A stretch of DNA of 64,000 nt, taken from the NCBI GenBank assembly GCA_003290165.1, contig QNQO01000451.1, positions 372,001 to 436,000 on the forward strand, read 5' to 3'. Under the pieces are notes generated by a model that saw nothing but the letters and a program-made list of their open reading frames with translations, was not told where the DNA came from and searched no databases. This stretch comes from Berberis thunbergii (lineage: Eukaryota > Streptophyta > Magnoliopsida > Ranunculales > Berberidaceae). Shown one piece after another: positions 44,760-55,908 of this stretch. The position numbers and the translations under genes are program-made. Every line of letters begins with the position of its first letter. Within the stretch, counting starts at the first letter, position 1.

Positions 44760-46970
44760 TGTTTTTTCTTTTGTGCACAAGTCGACTAAAAACGTTTTTC
44801 GCATCATTGAATCACGTCTCAATAAAAAAATAAATAAAAAAATTAGAACAATAAAGCATGCCTTGTGGGTCACAGATTTGTCTATGTTAAATGTCCAGAA
44901 ACAATGTATCACATTTAGATATCGTTCCAAACTTCTGTGTTTTTTAGGTGTGTCATGGAAGTTATCTTGACAGCAACATTTGCCAGCATTTTGCAAGTTT
45001 TTTTTTTTTTTTTTGGTGGTCCATTGTTTGTTGTCAGCTTGGACTCTGGATTAAAAAGAACTCTACTTTTGCAACTTGTACCCCTCCATTCAAGATGGCA
45101 ACAAGTAGTTTCATTAATGGATCTTTTGCTCCTTCACCCCTCATGGATTGTGTCTATCAAGATAAAGAAACGGAAGGACAGCTTCCATCAAAGAGGGACA
45201 TAGTCCTTCGAACTTGGTTCGAAAGATTGCTTCTTTTCAGATCAATGCAACAAGTAGGCAGGCATTATAGATAAATTGTAGTTGCTGCAACATAGCATCT
45301 AAAGCAACAACCTGGTAGTAAAGAGTCCGACATGGTTTCTACCTGACACGGAAGGCAACTTGAGAGCCTTTTCATATAACACGGGATTTTCAAGGATCTG
45401 AAGGGATGTAGCTTGGCAGGGCAAATTGAGTGTTTATAGTGTAGGCAACATCCGAGTCATTTTCATGTATCAAAATACTTATAAACTTTCAAGGATCTGA
45501 CAGGATGTAGTTTGGCAGGGCAAGTGGTACATGGGACATTGCAAGTGTACCATGATGAATGCCCCTTTCAAAAGATATCGACATTCAGGTCTAAATGAGA
45601 TCGGGGTTGTAAAAAATGTCTTTACACTCGAGGTAAAGTCGATGAAACCATTTAATACAACCAAGACAATCAGCACTCACACAAGTTTAAAGGTAATCAA
45701 ACACATAGAAAACCCAATATTATGAATGGCTATTGTCTAGAACCGTGTCTGTGCAGTCCGAGGCTCTTTCATAGACATCAAATACAACCATTTAATGATC
45801 AACTTCCCTTGTACAAGTATCTTGTTTACTAGTACTAAGGTGCCATCTCAATCGAAAGGACGAGACTATGTACACCACCTTACCATATTCAGTAGTAGCT
45901 GTCACTTAAACTTTTGCAATACCGCATATAAAAACAAAATTACAGAGAAGCGAAGAGAAGACGATAAATCCTTGACAACAATATGTCCTTAAAACTAGTT
46001 AATTGCTTATTCAGTAATGTACCGAATTTACAGATAGCTGCTCTGTGTCCTAAATTTTTTCAGTGTTTATTGTACTAGTTTACAGTAAGAATCTAACTCA
46101 TGAATTTCAAACATGAAATTATAAATCCATATGGAAAAACAAAAACTAGTCTTCAATACAAGGAAGCATTCTGCTACAGTTCTGATGGCTGCAACAGATG
46201 ACATGATTGGAAAAAAACAAAACAAATATACAAAGAGAGAAGTAACAAGAGGAACAAGATAATTTTAAGATTTTAAGAATATACCCTTTTAACGAGAACC
46301 AATTTGTTAGAATAATCTGCTCATTGCTTTTGCGTTGCAAGGACATTCTGGGACAATAATGAGAATACCTTTCAATGATATCACATTCTGGGACATTCTG
46401 CCCAACTTGTCTTTCCATAATAGTACAACTGAAAGAATTCCTGAAACAGAGAAGCAACAAATAACTCATTAGGTGCAATGAACCTGCCTTATATACTATC
46501 ACTCCAACACATACAAGTGCTTCTGCCACTACATGAGTCCAGAAGCGATTAACATATCAGTGATGGTTGATGGCATGGTCTCTGACAATCTGGCTCATGT
46601 ACCACCAAATGTGACACTATTCTTTTGTTGCATGCACCATCCTGGATTCCCTATGCACAAAGAACATGAAATTTTTTCGAACTTGCGGTACACCATTCAA
46701 TCACAAGACCCATATTGTGGCAAGTGTATTGTGCAGTTGTCTGGACATTAGATGTACTGTTTGAGATGTGAGTCAACAAATCATATCTCGGAGGTATCGA
46801 AACAAAATATCTACTGTTAAATAAGTAGCCATGAGCCCATGAAAACAAAATTGGCCCACAAAATTCATCGCTATCCAATCAAAAAATGAGATTTATATAT
46901 GAATTTACCTGCAACCCGTGTTCTGTACAGTTTTGCTCCTAAGGTTGCAGAAGAATACACGACCAGAATT
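44760..46970. other. Non-coding DNA before the FtsH fragment
   Basis: Open frames at 44948-45274 (plus) and 46146-46529 (minus) show no known domain. A ~100-bp direct repeat is present: TTTTCAAGGATCTGAAGGGA at 45387 and a variant at 45487, each followed by TTGGCAGGGCAA. I see no gene. Confidence 0.45.
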
Positions 46971-47114
46971 TTAAACAAATGCAAGGTCCTCTTCCGGTTG
47001 TTGCTCTGAGAGTGGTTTTTCTTCAAGAGGAAGAAGAATTCTCTTTATATCTCCTGAGTTAAGAGTCTCATACTCAAGAAGTACATTTGCCAATGTGTGC
47101 AGTGCTTTCTCATG
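46971..47114 (-). pseudogene. FTSH11: Last exon of an FtsH11-like metalloprotease
   Basis: After a TTTGTTTAG acceptor the exon reads HEKALHTLANVLLEYETLNS, GDIKRILLPLEEKPLSEQQP, EEDLAFV and a TAA stop. This is the extreme C-terminus of the FtsH protease domain (ALHTLANxLLEYETLxxxEIKRILLP), closest to my memory of plant FTSH11, an ATP-dependent protease of chloroplasts and mitochondria. No AAA or HEXGH exon is found upstream. Instead a coiled-coil gene fragment lies there on the same strand. It looks like a captured or left-behind fragment. The exon itself is undamaged. Confidence 0.75.
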
Positions 47115-47493
47115 CTAAACAAAACCAGAAACGAAACTTTAGTTAGTCCTAATCTCACACTGTAATAATATACAAAAATATCAAAATATCTAGGACATAA
47201 AGCACCATTTCTGAGTAACTAGGATACAGAAGGATCCTAGCCCAAGTGCCCAACTACTATCCACTGAAGAGACATCTTATCTAAATCAGCAAACCTTGTA
47301 GTATACACTTATTTTTTCCCTATTCAAGGCACAACTTATCATCTAGCCTGAAACCCTAGCCAGACAAATCCTAAGAAATTAGTACATTAATCCTATATTT
47401 CAGAGTAACCACCAAGGAAAACTTGGTAGAACCCGGCAAGACATATACAAAAGCTTCAGTCATAAGTGCATGACACCACAATTTCTATTACAT

Positions 47494-47970
47494 TTAAAGT
47501 GCATCAAGGTTCAAAACTAGCATTACAGAATTCATGAAAAATCTTTGTAATAGTGCAGAAGCAATGTCATGATCCCTAACCATGACTCCTAGTTTAAGAT
47601 CCTCTACCAATCTAGCTTGCAAGGTAAGATCATGATTAGACTGCTTCAGCTCCTCTTTGATTTTTTTCTGTTTACCACTAACAACTGCAATTTCTTCCTC
47701 TTGCTGTTCTAGCATCTGCCTTGCCTGTTCAGTTCTTCGCGTTCCAACAACAACATATCCTGGGCAACCTTAAATTCTTCTTCTTTCCTTCTCTGAAGGT
47801 CTAAATCCAGGGTTCCAAGTTTGATATATATATATATATATATGACACTCTTGCTCTTCCATTTTACTCGGAGAATCAGCTAAAGACTTTTGAGAAGAAA
47901 CCAACTAAGACCTCATATTAGCCAAAAGATTTTTCCCTCTTATCAAATTCTCCAAGGTTCCACTAGCTTC
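47494..47970 (-). pseudogene. Coiled-coil (myosin-heavy-chain-related) gene fragment
   Basis: From 47970 to 47843 the minus strand reads MGEASGTLENLIRGKNLLAN, VSSQKSLADSPSKMEEQE, and from about 47815 LDLDLQRRKEEEFKVAQDM, then after a frameshift EQQEEEIAVVSGKQKKIKEE, LKQSNHDLTLQARLVEDLKL. It is heptad-rich coiled coil. The KSLxSSxSKMEEQE and LTLQARLVEDLK patches recall plant long coiled-coil proteins annotated as myosin-heavy-chain related. The (TA)n tract at 47823-47842 splits the two parts and marks the outer edge of the inverted duplication. Pseudogene by frameshift and stop. Confidence 0.55.
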
Positions 47971-48069
47971 ACCCATTTGGGTATGTCATAGATTACGAAG
48001 TTTGTACAAATATTTGTTGAAACTTAGAATGTTCACCAGCTTAATTTTGTTTGTCTTCAACTTAATTTT

Positions 48070-49500
48070 CAGGACAAATGGTCGAGGAGTATAACAACCT
48101 TCTACAGAAATTCATTCCATTGATTCAAATTGGGGAGGAGTTTATTTCATGTACTCAAATGAGTAAGAACGATAACATCCTTGATCTAGAGGTTACCCAA
48201 GCAACTGATATTCTTATTTCCATGAGCAAGCAAGTGTTAAGACCTTGAACATGCAACCTCTTTGATTCGACAATTTTTGAAACATAGATGGTGAATTCCA
48301 TTTACTCAAATGGGGGAGGATAGCAACCATAGTCTCGAAGAGTTTATTTCCAGTACTCAAATGGGTAAGAACGTTATCATCCTTGATCTAGGTCTTGAGC
48401 AGCTAATATTCTCATTTCCATGAGCAAACAAGTGTTAAACCTTGAAAATGCAATTTCTTTGATTCAACAATTTTTGAAACATAGATGACCACTTACCACA
48501 AGTTCCAATCAAAAGCCAAATATGACCTCTTTGAATAATCACTTATTAGTATATAACAAATGCATGAGTAAGCCTACATATAAATGCATGTCTGAAACTT
48601 CAACCAAATCAATCATATCAATCAAAGCCTTGCATGGTTTAGTTGGCCAATGTAGTCTACCTTTTATAAAACTTTTGACATAAGAGTGATGTTAAAGACA
48701 GCCAACCAAGACTCACAATAAAACCTAAATTTGTGAAATCTTGTATAATAACTATGCCTAAGAAGGGTGAGAATGTTTCCAAAGGGATCAATGTTATAAC
48801 TTATGATTAAAAAAGAAAACATACTCATTGTCATACAAGGGTTGGGTGGATGATACAGTTCATGTTCTTAGTACTAGGTGGAATACATTCTGCAAAGATC
48901 ATCAGTTGAAAGCAAACTCAGATGTTATAACTTTGTGGCTTTTCGACATACTCAAACTGGGACAGCTATGTTTTGTGATAACTTGGAATATAGGCAATTT
49001 AGTGGTTGGGGTGTCTAACAATAAGAAACTCCTTGATACCAACCCACATAATATGTTTACTGGGCACTTCCTGAAGTCAATATAGATCTAAATACTCAAC
49101 CAAACCATCAGGTCCCAAATAATGCTTTGAATGGCATCTATGGTTCTCAAATAGCTGGGATGAATCAAAATACCATATTTCCCTTAGGGCCTATTCCCTA
49201 AAACATTCCTCCAAATCTTATGTTCAACCAAGTTTTTGCTTTCCAGCCAATAAATTATGGTGCAATGAGGTGTTTTCTTGCTCTACAGCAGCTTCTTGCT
49301 ACTATGTCCAACTTTCAACCCATTGAAGTTCTCAATGGTCACGAAAATACTGAATTGGGTTAAGAGGCTAGTAATAGCATGGGAGGAGGATACTACTCAT
49401 TGCCTTACATTTTTCATCATAATATTCCATTTCAAAATCACAGTACGATAGTGAACAATCCAAAGAAAGAAGAGACGAAGGCTTTTGATTTTATATCGGT
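48070..49500 (+). pseudogene. B3-domain-like (REM type) pseudogene, left arm
   Basis: Plus-strand blocks: FIPLIQIGEEFISCTQM (48110), a tandem copy with TQMGEDSNHSLEEFISSTQM (48300), then VITYD, YKGWVDDTVHVLSTRWNTFC (48833) and KDHQLKANSDVITLWLFDI (48893), then a tail NHQVPNNALNGIYGSQIAGM and FQPINYGAM. The central part matches the plant B3 DNA-binding fold type in which a WV..YVLT.GW..F..D..LK..D.VTLWMF series occurs. Stops and frameshifts are frequent and the N-terminal strands of B3 are missing. B3 proteins are plant nuclear transcription regulators. This copy is not functional. Confidence 0.6.
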
Positions 49501-49650
49501 AAGATTGTTATCTCATACCTCAAAGAAGTTTTTATTTTCATAAGTTTCATTCAGCTATAGATGTTATTCTAGGTATTTGTTCTATTTCTAAGTTGACAAA
49601 CAAAATTTTGTATCTTCATAAACATCCTAGTCAATAGCTAACTAGTAATG

Positions 49651-50429
49651 TTTTGGAACTTTTTTATCTGAATAGTTAAAATATTTGTTTGTTGAAAGAA
49701 TTAAAAATCATAATAATTATAATTTATATTTGAACATCTTTATAAGTGACAGAATTTATCATTTCATGAAGCTTCTCATATATAATTTTGAAAAAGTATG
49801 TTATTGTTGGTTTCGAGAGCATTCATAAAGCTATTTAATTTAAGCAACAAGCTGATTTTGCTGCATCATGTTTTTTCTAACTTGAACTTCTATTAGTGCT
49901 CAGCTTGATATGTTGGTTCTAACAAGCTTCCATCATTAACACCCTTTTCTTAGCCAAATTTCTCTATTTTCTTCGACATTCCTTTTCATATTATATGATA
50001 ACAGATTTTTCATTATGCTTAGAAACCCGTTATAAAAATGGTTGTTCAGCTCATGGTATAATACTACAATGAATGCCCAACTGAGTGCTCAGTTTCTTAG
50101 TGTAAGAGTTGAACTTGTTATTTTCATTTTTGCTCACAAAGCTTATATAGATTTTAACTGCCTTGCAGGATCATCTATAAGCAATGTGATCCAAAGAGGG
50201 TGGTTTAAAAATTTGCAAAAGAACTTGTTGAAAAGCTTGAGGTGTGTGTTTTTGTGGGGTTGTGAGATATTTAAGATTTGAACTATAACGATGATTACTA
50301 TTGTTGTTTTGTTGGGTTTCAGAATTTGTTTTGATTTGGGTTCAATGATTATACTTATTATGATTTTTTATTATTTCAACTGTTAATATCAAAAAGTTTC
50401 TAAAAGCCATTACTTGTCAAATGACAGTC
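49651..50429. other. Spacer between the inverted arms
   Basis: AT-rich. A short exon-like patch near 50168-50245 (CAGGATCATCTATAAGCAATG onward; frame RIIYKQCDPKRVV, then KFAKELVEKLE after a stop) could be a gene fragment, but no family was recognised. Confidence 0.35.
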
Positions 50430-50597
50430 ATTGCAAATCACGACTAGTTAGCTATTGACTAAGATGTTTATGACAATACACAATTTGTATTCGCCAACTT
50501 AGAAATATAACAGATACCTAGAATAACATCTATAATTGTATGAAACTTGCGAAAATAAATAATTCATTAAGGTCTGAGATAACAATCTTACCGATAT

Positions 50598-50868
50598 CTG
50601 TGTTGTTAATGCGCCACTAAATCGGCGAAATCGGCGATTAATTGGTGAGAAATTGTTTATGGGGGGAGATCGATACGAATTGGATTTTCCGTGGTTTGGT
50701 TTAGCGGTCACTGATTAATCGGCGAGAAATCAGTAAGTCACCGATAAATCGACCCATCCAACTCATTGCTATATATATATACACCGATATATATAATTCA
50801 ATTAATCATAAATCGGTCTTGGACGGCAAAGGGTGTGTTTTCCGTTTTAACTACATAGACCGATATAA
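50598..50868. mobile_element. 271-bp hAT-like MITE with 8-bp target duplication
   Basis: ACCGATAT occurs at 50590-50597 and 50869-50876, and the matching point of the left arm (near 49491-49498, ATATCGGT) has a single copy, i.e. an empty site. The ends CTGTGTTGTTA and, reverse-complemented, CTATGTAGTTA pair at 9 of 11 positions. The interior contains repeated AATCGGCGA-type motifs. The insertion came after the inverted duplication. Confidence 0.85.
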
Positions 50869-50876
50869 AATCAAAA

Positions 50877-52154
50877 GCTTTCGTTTCATCTTTATTTAGA
50901 TTGTTCAATATTGTACTGTGATTTTGAACTGACATAAAAATGTTAAGCAATGAATTGTCTTTACCAGTTTCTTGACCCAATCCAGTATTTGCTTGAGCAT
51001 TGAGACTTCCAACGGGTTGAAAGTTGAACATAAAAGCAATAAGCTTTTATTTGACAAGAAAAAACGTCATTACACCATAATTTATTGACTGGGAAGCAAA
51101 ACCTTGGTTGAACATAAGATTTGGAGGAATGTTGTAAGAAATAGGCCCCAAGGGAAACATGATATTTCGATTCATCCCAGCTATTTGACACCCCAGCCAC
51201 TACATCGCTCATATTCCAAGTTATCAGAAAACATAGCTAACCAGCTTGAGTATGTCGAAAAACCCACAAAATTATAACATCTGAGTTTGCTTTCAACTGA
51301 TGATCTTTGCATAATGTCTTTCACGCAGTAGTAAGAACATAAACTGTATCATCCACCCAACCCTTGTATGATATTGAGTATGGTTTTTCTTTTGAATCAT
51401 AAGTTATAACATTGATCTCTTTGAAAACATTCTCAGCCTTCTTCAGCATAAGTATTATACAGGATTCAACAAAGTTATAGATTTTATTGTGAGTCACTTG
51501 ACTGCCTTTGACATCACTCTCTATCAAAAGGTGGATTACATTCGCCAATTAAACCATGCAAGGCTTTGATCGATAAGATTGATTTGGTTGACGTTTCAGG
51601 TATGCATCTATATGTAGATCTACTCATGCGTTTGTTATACACTAATAAGTGATTATTCAAATAGGTCAGATCTGGTTGTTTATCTTCCAATGTTTAATGA
51701 TTGGAACTTGAGGCATGTGACCATCTATTTTTCAATAATTGTCGTATCAAAGAGGTTGCATGTTCAAAGTTTAACACTTGCTTACTCAAGGAAATAAGAA
51801 TATTAGTTGCTTGTGTAACCTCTAGATCAAGGATGTTATCATTCATACCCATTTGAGTACTGGAAATAAACTCCTCGAGACTATGGTTGCTATCCTCCCC
51901 CATTTGAGTAAATGGAATTGCCATCTATGTTTCAAAAATTGTCGAATCAAAAAGGTTTCATGTTCAAAGTTTAACACTTGCTTGCTCATGGAAATAAGAA
52001 TATTAGCTGCTCGAGTAACCTCTAGAACAAGGATGTAATCGTTCATACGCATTTGAGTACTGGAAATAAACTCTTCGAGACTATGGTTGTTATCCTCCCC
52101 CATTTGAGTAAATGGAATGGATTTCACTGTAAGGTTGTTATAGTCCTTGGTCAT
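50877..52154 (-). pseudogene. B3-domain-like pseudogene, right arm
   Basis: It mirrors the left-arm copy. From 52154 downward: MTKDYNNLTVKSIPFTQMGE, two tandem units with NHSLEEFISSTQM and ISMSKQVLNFEH, then (51548-51321) MANVIHLLIESDVKGSQVTH, AENVFKEINVITYDSKEKPY, SYKGWVDDTVYVLT, then a tail with MNRNIMFPLGPISYNIPPNL and DETKAFDFIS. The two tandem units exist in both arms, so that duplication came before the inverted duplication. The B3-like core is interrupted after YVLT. A MITE is inserted at the end. Confidence 0.6.
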
Positions 52155-52409
52155 TTGTCCTGAGAATTAAGTTAAATACAAACAAAATTAAACATGAGAA
52201 CATTCTAAATTTCAACAAATATTTGTATAAAACTACGTAATCTATGACATACCAAAATGGGTGAAGATAGTGGAACTCTAGAAGATTTGAGAAAAGGGAA
52301 AAATCTTCTCGCTAATGTGAGGTATGAGTTAGTTTCTTCTCATAAATCTTTAGCTAATTCTCCAAGTAAAATGGAAAAGCAAAAGTGTGTGTGTATATAA
52401 TTTTAATGG

Positions 52410-52790
52410 TTGTTGATCCATCTGAAGTGAACGACTCTTTTGCTTGTGATTTCAAACAAATAAGGCAAAAAGCCACTAAAGCATAGAGGTAATCTATGCT
52501 CTTCTTAATCTTTATTTCTTCTCTAATTTGCTTCTTTTCCCCTCTACTTTTTCTCTACTATACTTTTTCTCTATTTTTTTTTTTTTTTGCAATAGAGTTT
52601 CTTCTTCAAGACACTAGGAAGGCACTTTATTAGATTATTATTTATGTTTATATGGCTTACTAAAAAAAAATATGATGTGTCGATGTGTCCCCTAGTCGTA
52701 GTTTTTTAGAAATTGTCTAGTTGGCGTGTCGTGTCCGTGTCTGACACAATGCACGCATGCATTTCCATACATCCTTGATGATGAATCAAA
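52410..52790. repeat. Second copy of the dispersed repeat found in PYL intron 2
   Basis: GGTTGTTGATCCATCTGAAG, AAGCATAGAGGTAATCTATG, TTTTTCTCTACTATAC, AGATTATTATTTATGTTTATA and CGTGTCGTGTCCGTGTCTGAC follow the same order as at 41264-41670. It begins right at the outer edge of the inverted duplication. Confidence 0.65.
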
Positions 52791-53754
52791 TGCATTTCTT
52801 ATGGTATTATGTAGCTAAGGAAACTTTATGTGTTCCACATGGCTTCAAGCATTGGCTATTTCCATTTCTTGCTACTAGACAAAATGTAAAATTGGTAGTC
52901 ACAAATGACAGCTTCTACACAAGAAAACACATCGTTATACTGTATGTAAACCTGATTCATAATTAAAGTCCAATTCCAGCCATAACTCAACCTTTTTTTT
53001 AGTCACTGATATGAACTAGTTAACTGGCTCGACAACATAGAATATCATACATCCACTGACTTAATTTTTAAACTCTCAAACATTAGAAATCATATCAAGC
53101 ACACTATTGCACCTAATCCATCTTCAATAATCAAATTAAGATTGTACTACTAAATCCATGATTAGTCACGTGTAAATGCTAAGCCGATCCAGGCAAGCAA
53201 TTAACCAACGCAAGGTAATTGTAGCAATTTTATCCCCAATCAATGAGCCGATTCAACCAATTTACTTAATCCGAACTACCAACTAATAATCTACAAGATT
53301 TTTCTTTAATGGACATCAAAACCTTTTATACAACTTGTTTTCATGTCCAAGCACAAAGTAGACTAAAGAAAAATGGATAAAAAAAAAAAAAAAAATAGGC
53401 TGAAAAGTGACACGGCAGAAGAGATGGACAATCTACACCACGACGTGAGCACCAAGTATGTTTACTGAAAAATGATGCAAAGTCAAAATGGACATTCACA
53501 TAATAGGTTGCAGCATGGAGTTGGGGATGCATCTGGTCAATGACTAAAATTACTTGACCTTTTTAGACAATGTAAAAAAAAGCCATATTTTCAGTCTGAG
53601 TGAAAAAGCCCCTTAAATCACGAGGATGATATCAAATGACAACGTCAGTAATGAGGTAATATTCTAATACCACATTTACTTTTATTATATATTAGACATT
53701 TTTATTTTTGAGAGCATGAGCAGGTTTTTAACAGAACCCAGAACCAATTGAATG
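52791..53754. other. Non-coding DNA
   Basis: A plus-strand frame 52757-52966 and a minus-strand frame 53341-53532 show no domain. I see no gene. Confidence 0.45.
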
Positions 53755-53765
53755 CCTTTGGCAGG

Positions 53766-54033
53766 ATTTTTTTTTTAATTATAGGGGGCAATTATATTAA
53801 TTGAGAAAGTCACAATACAAAGGCTAAAACAAAAGATCAAAACAACTATATTTTGAATATAATCTCCCAAAAAAAAATACACATGAAATGGCGGATTCCA
53901 GATGTTTCCCCAATGCCACAATAAATTGTTAAGTCTCTTTTCGATAGCATTTTCATTGTCTTTATCCCCTTGAAGATTTTTGTATTTCTTTCCTTCAACA
54001 ACAAAACACCCTTATCCGCATGGCCGTAACCAC
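53766..54033 (-). mobile_element. Short 3'-end LINE insertion (268 bp)
   Basis: CCTTTGGCAGG stands at 53755-53765 and again at 54034-54044 as a target duplication. Next to the left copy the plus strand has a T-run (53767-53776), the minus-strand A-tail. Inside, the minus strand ends ATTGTGACTTTCTCAATTAA, a typical plant L1 3' end. No coding capacity remains. Confidence 0.8.
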
Positions 54034-54044
54034 CCTTTGGCAGG

Positions 54045-54639
54045 GTTCAAACTCTAGACTTGTAATTGTTTCTTTCTTCAATCGTATGGATATTTTTATA
54101 TTTTTTCATCACATTTTTTAATGAAAAGTTGAGGTTTATGTGTCGATTGACGAGGCTCGAACGCTACAGCCTTGGAAAATACTTTTTTACACATTAGCTT
54201 TTTGGTATGTTTAAGATATTTTTTGCAAGTTGTGAAGTTCTAGTTGACCAGTTAAATATCTAAAATATATTTAGTTATCTTATCCATAGTTATCAAAACA
54301 TATATCATATTGTATGGTGGTATATCATAGATATTTTGAATAAACACACATACGCATGCATGCACGCACACACGTATAAGCATATAAAAGACACAAAACA
54401 TATATAAAAGACACAGATAAAACATATTTAAGCAATTAGGCCCAAAAAAACACCTTCATTGATATAGTACTTGCCTAACATATGGAATCTACTATCATCC
54501 AAAATTCATGTCACTTTGTTTGTATCCACAAAAATAAATTACCAAGAATGACTTAGGCACCCAAAACATATTCAATGATCACATATACGTTCGTAGAGGA
54601 AGTATAAAGTTTTAAAAAAAATAAGTAACAAAACGTTAC
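54045..54639. other. Non-coding AT-rich DNA
   Basis: It includes a CA/CG-alternating stretch near 54345-54400 (ACACATACGCATGCATGCAC). No gene is seen. Confidence 0.45.
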
Positions 54640-54735
54640 CTGCAACCGCCTCCAATGGAATTTTCAAGTGAAGCCTTCAAATCATCGAGTAACACATGTT
54701 CGAAAAGCTCCTTCCAAAATGCTGCCTTAACTTCC
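54640..54735 (-). pseudogene. Orphan internal exon, family not recognised
   Basis: After a TTAAACCAG acceptor the minus strand reads EVKAAFWKELFEHVLLDDLK and ASLENSIGGGC and ends at GTAACG. It is open, with exon-like borders and a helical, mixed-charge composition. No partner exon was found up- or downstream. Same strand as the FtsH, coiled-coil, YqaJ and DUF455 pieces. Confidence 0.4.
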
Positions 54736-54739
54736 CTGG

Positions 54740-55900
54740 TTTAAGGATAATGGTTGCATAAGATTGCACGATATAAAAATAAAAAATTCAAGGGCTTCTG
54801 ATTTGTACCAACAGTTTGTGCCATAAAAAAATATGTCAAATCAAAGATTAAGCTGAGAAATTAATTAATAGGAAATTATGAACTGACACTAGCCATACCA
54901 AAAATTGTATACAACCATATCAATAGTCATTTGACAATGTTAATGAAGCTTTAAAATCCCAAACAGCTTCAATATAGTCTCACCCTCTAAACATCATGAC
55001 AACAACAACAATATGCTAGTACATAGTTGTAAGTTTTCCCAAATGTACAATGATACAATTATCATTATGAAATGAATAAAAGTTATAGATCACACTAGTA
55101 ATTTGGTTTGACAAGGACAATGACATTCCAGAGGTATACATGCAAATACAATTACCATATGAGCTGCAGGACCACACACGAATACGCTTACAAATAAAAT
55201 AGATCAACTACATGAAGAATCGTTTATTGGCATTGGCAATGTTATAATGTTACAAATTTGATTGTAGTTAAGATATGACTTTTACTCTTCTTATGTTATG
55301 TGTTGCAGTGTTGGTATGACCAGAGTATTATTATTCTACCAAAGATTCAGGTAGACATCGTAGCTATATACTCCTCATAGGCTCATACGATAAAGTTGAT
55401 GCTATGCTCTCCAAAAATGGAAAAACATACAAACAACTGTTGAATGGAAATGTTCCTTAGTCCTTATTCATGTAAATAGTTTAATTCAGATAACTAAACA
55501 AACAAATAAATAAATCTTATAAGATTCACACTTTCATTATATTCTTTAATAAGTGAAAACACGTGAGATAATCAATAGGGATTAAAACAACATACATGAC
55601 TTGAAGCACCGAGAGCATCTCTTCATTGATAAAACCACTTACTTGAGCTATAGCAATGTGTTATGCATTTTTAGTTCAGATGGGCCACAAGGCACTTGTG
55701 CTACAGTGATTAGACCCCAAGTGGATGACAAACTTTATCTCACAATGTTTTTCATAAATGGAATCCATTTGATAGTCTTCAACTATCACATCAAATGTGT
55801 AAATTGGGTCAAATCCCATCCATCCTGAGCCTTGCTAGTGCCCTCTCATAGATCTCCAGTTGATTCCTCAATATCATCAAATACCAATTGAGAAAATCCA
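54740..55900. other. DNA downstream of the YqaJ gene
   Basis: No gene is seen. The YqaJ 3' untranslated region would extend left from 55908. A plus-strand frame at 55601-55828 shows no domain. Confidence 0.45.
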
Positions 55901-55908
55901 AAAATTTG

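Larger units (their letters stand above)
47843..52398. repeat. Large inverted duplication (arms ~1.8 and ~2.0 kb)
   Basis: The left arm (47843 to about 49650) and right arm (about 50430 to 52398) are reverse complements at roughly 85-90% by eye. Shared blocks run in order from outside in: coiled-coil exon, AATATTTGTNNAAA upstream part, duplicated MGEDSNHSLEEFI-type unit, B3-like exon, asparagine/proline-rich tail, and ATATCGGTAAGATTGTTATC. The spacer is about 780 bp. The right arm is longer because of a 271-bp MITE at 50598-50868. Both outer edges end in short TA/GT microsatellites. Confidence 0.9.

Noticed and set aside
43000..46500. CRISPR-like or phage-like arrays among the tandem duplications
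   Set aside because: Units are two-copy, long and diverged, in a plant genome. There are no short regular spacers.
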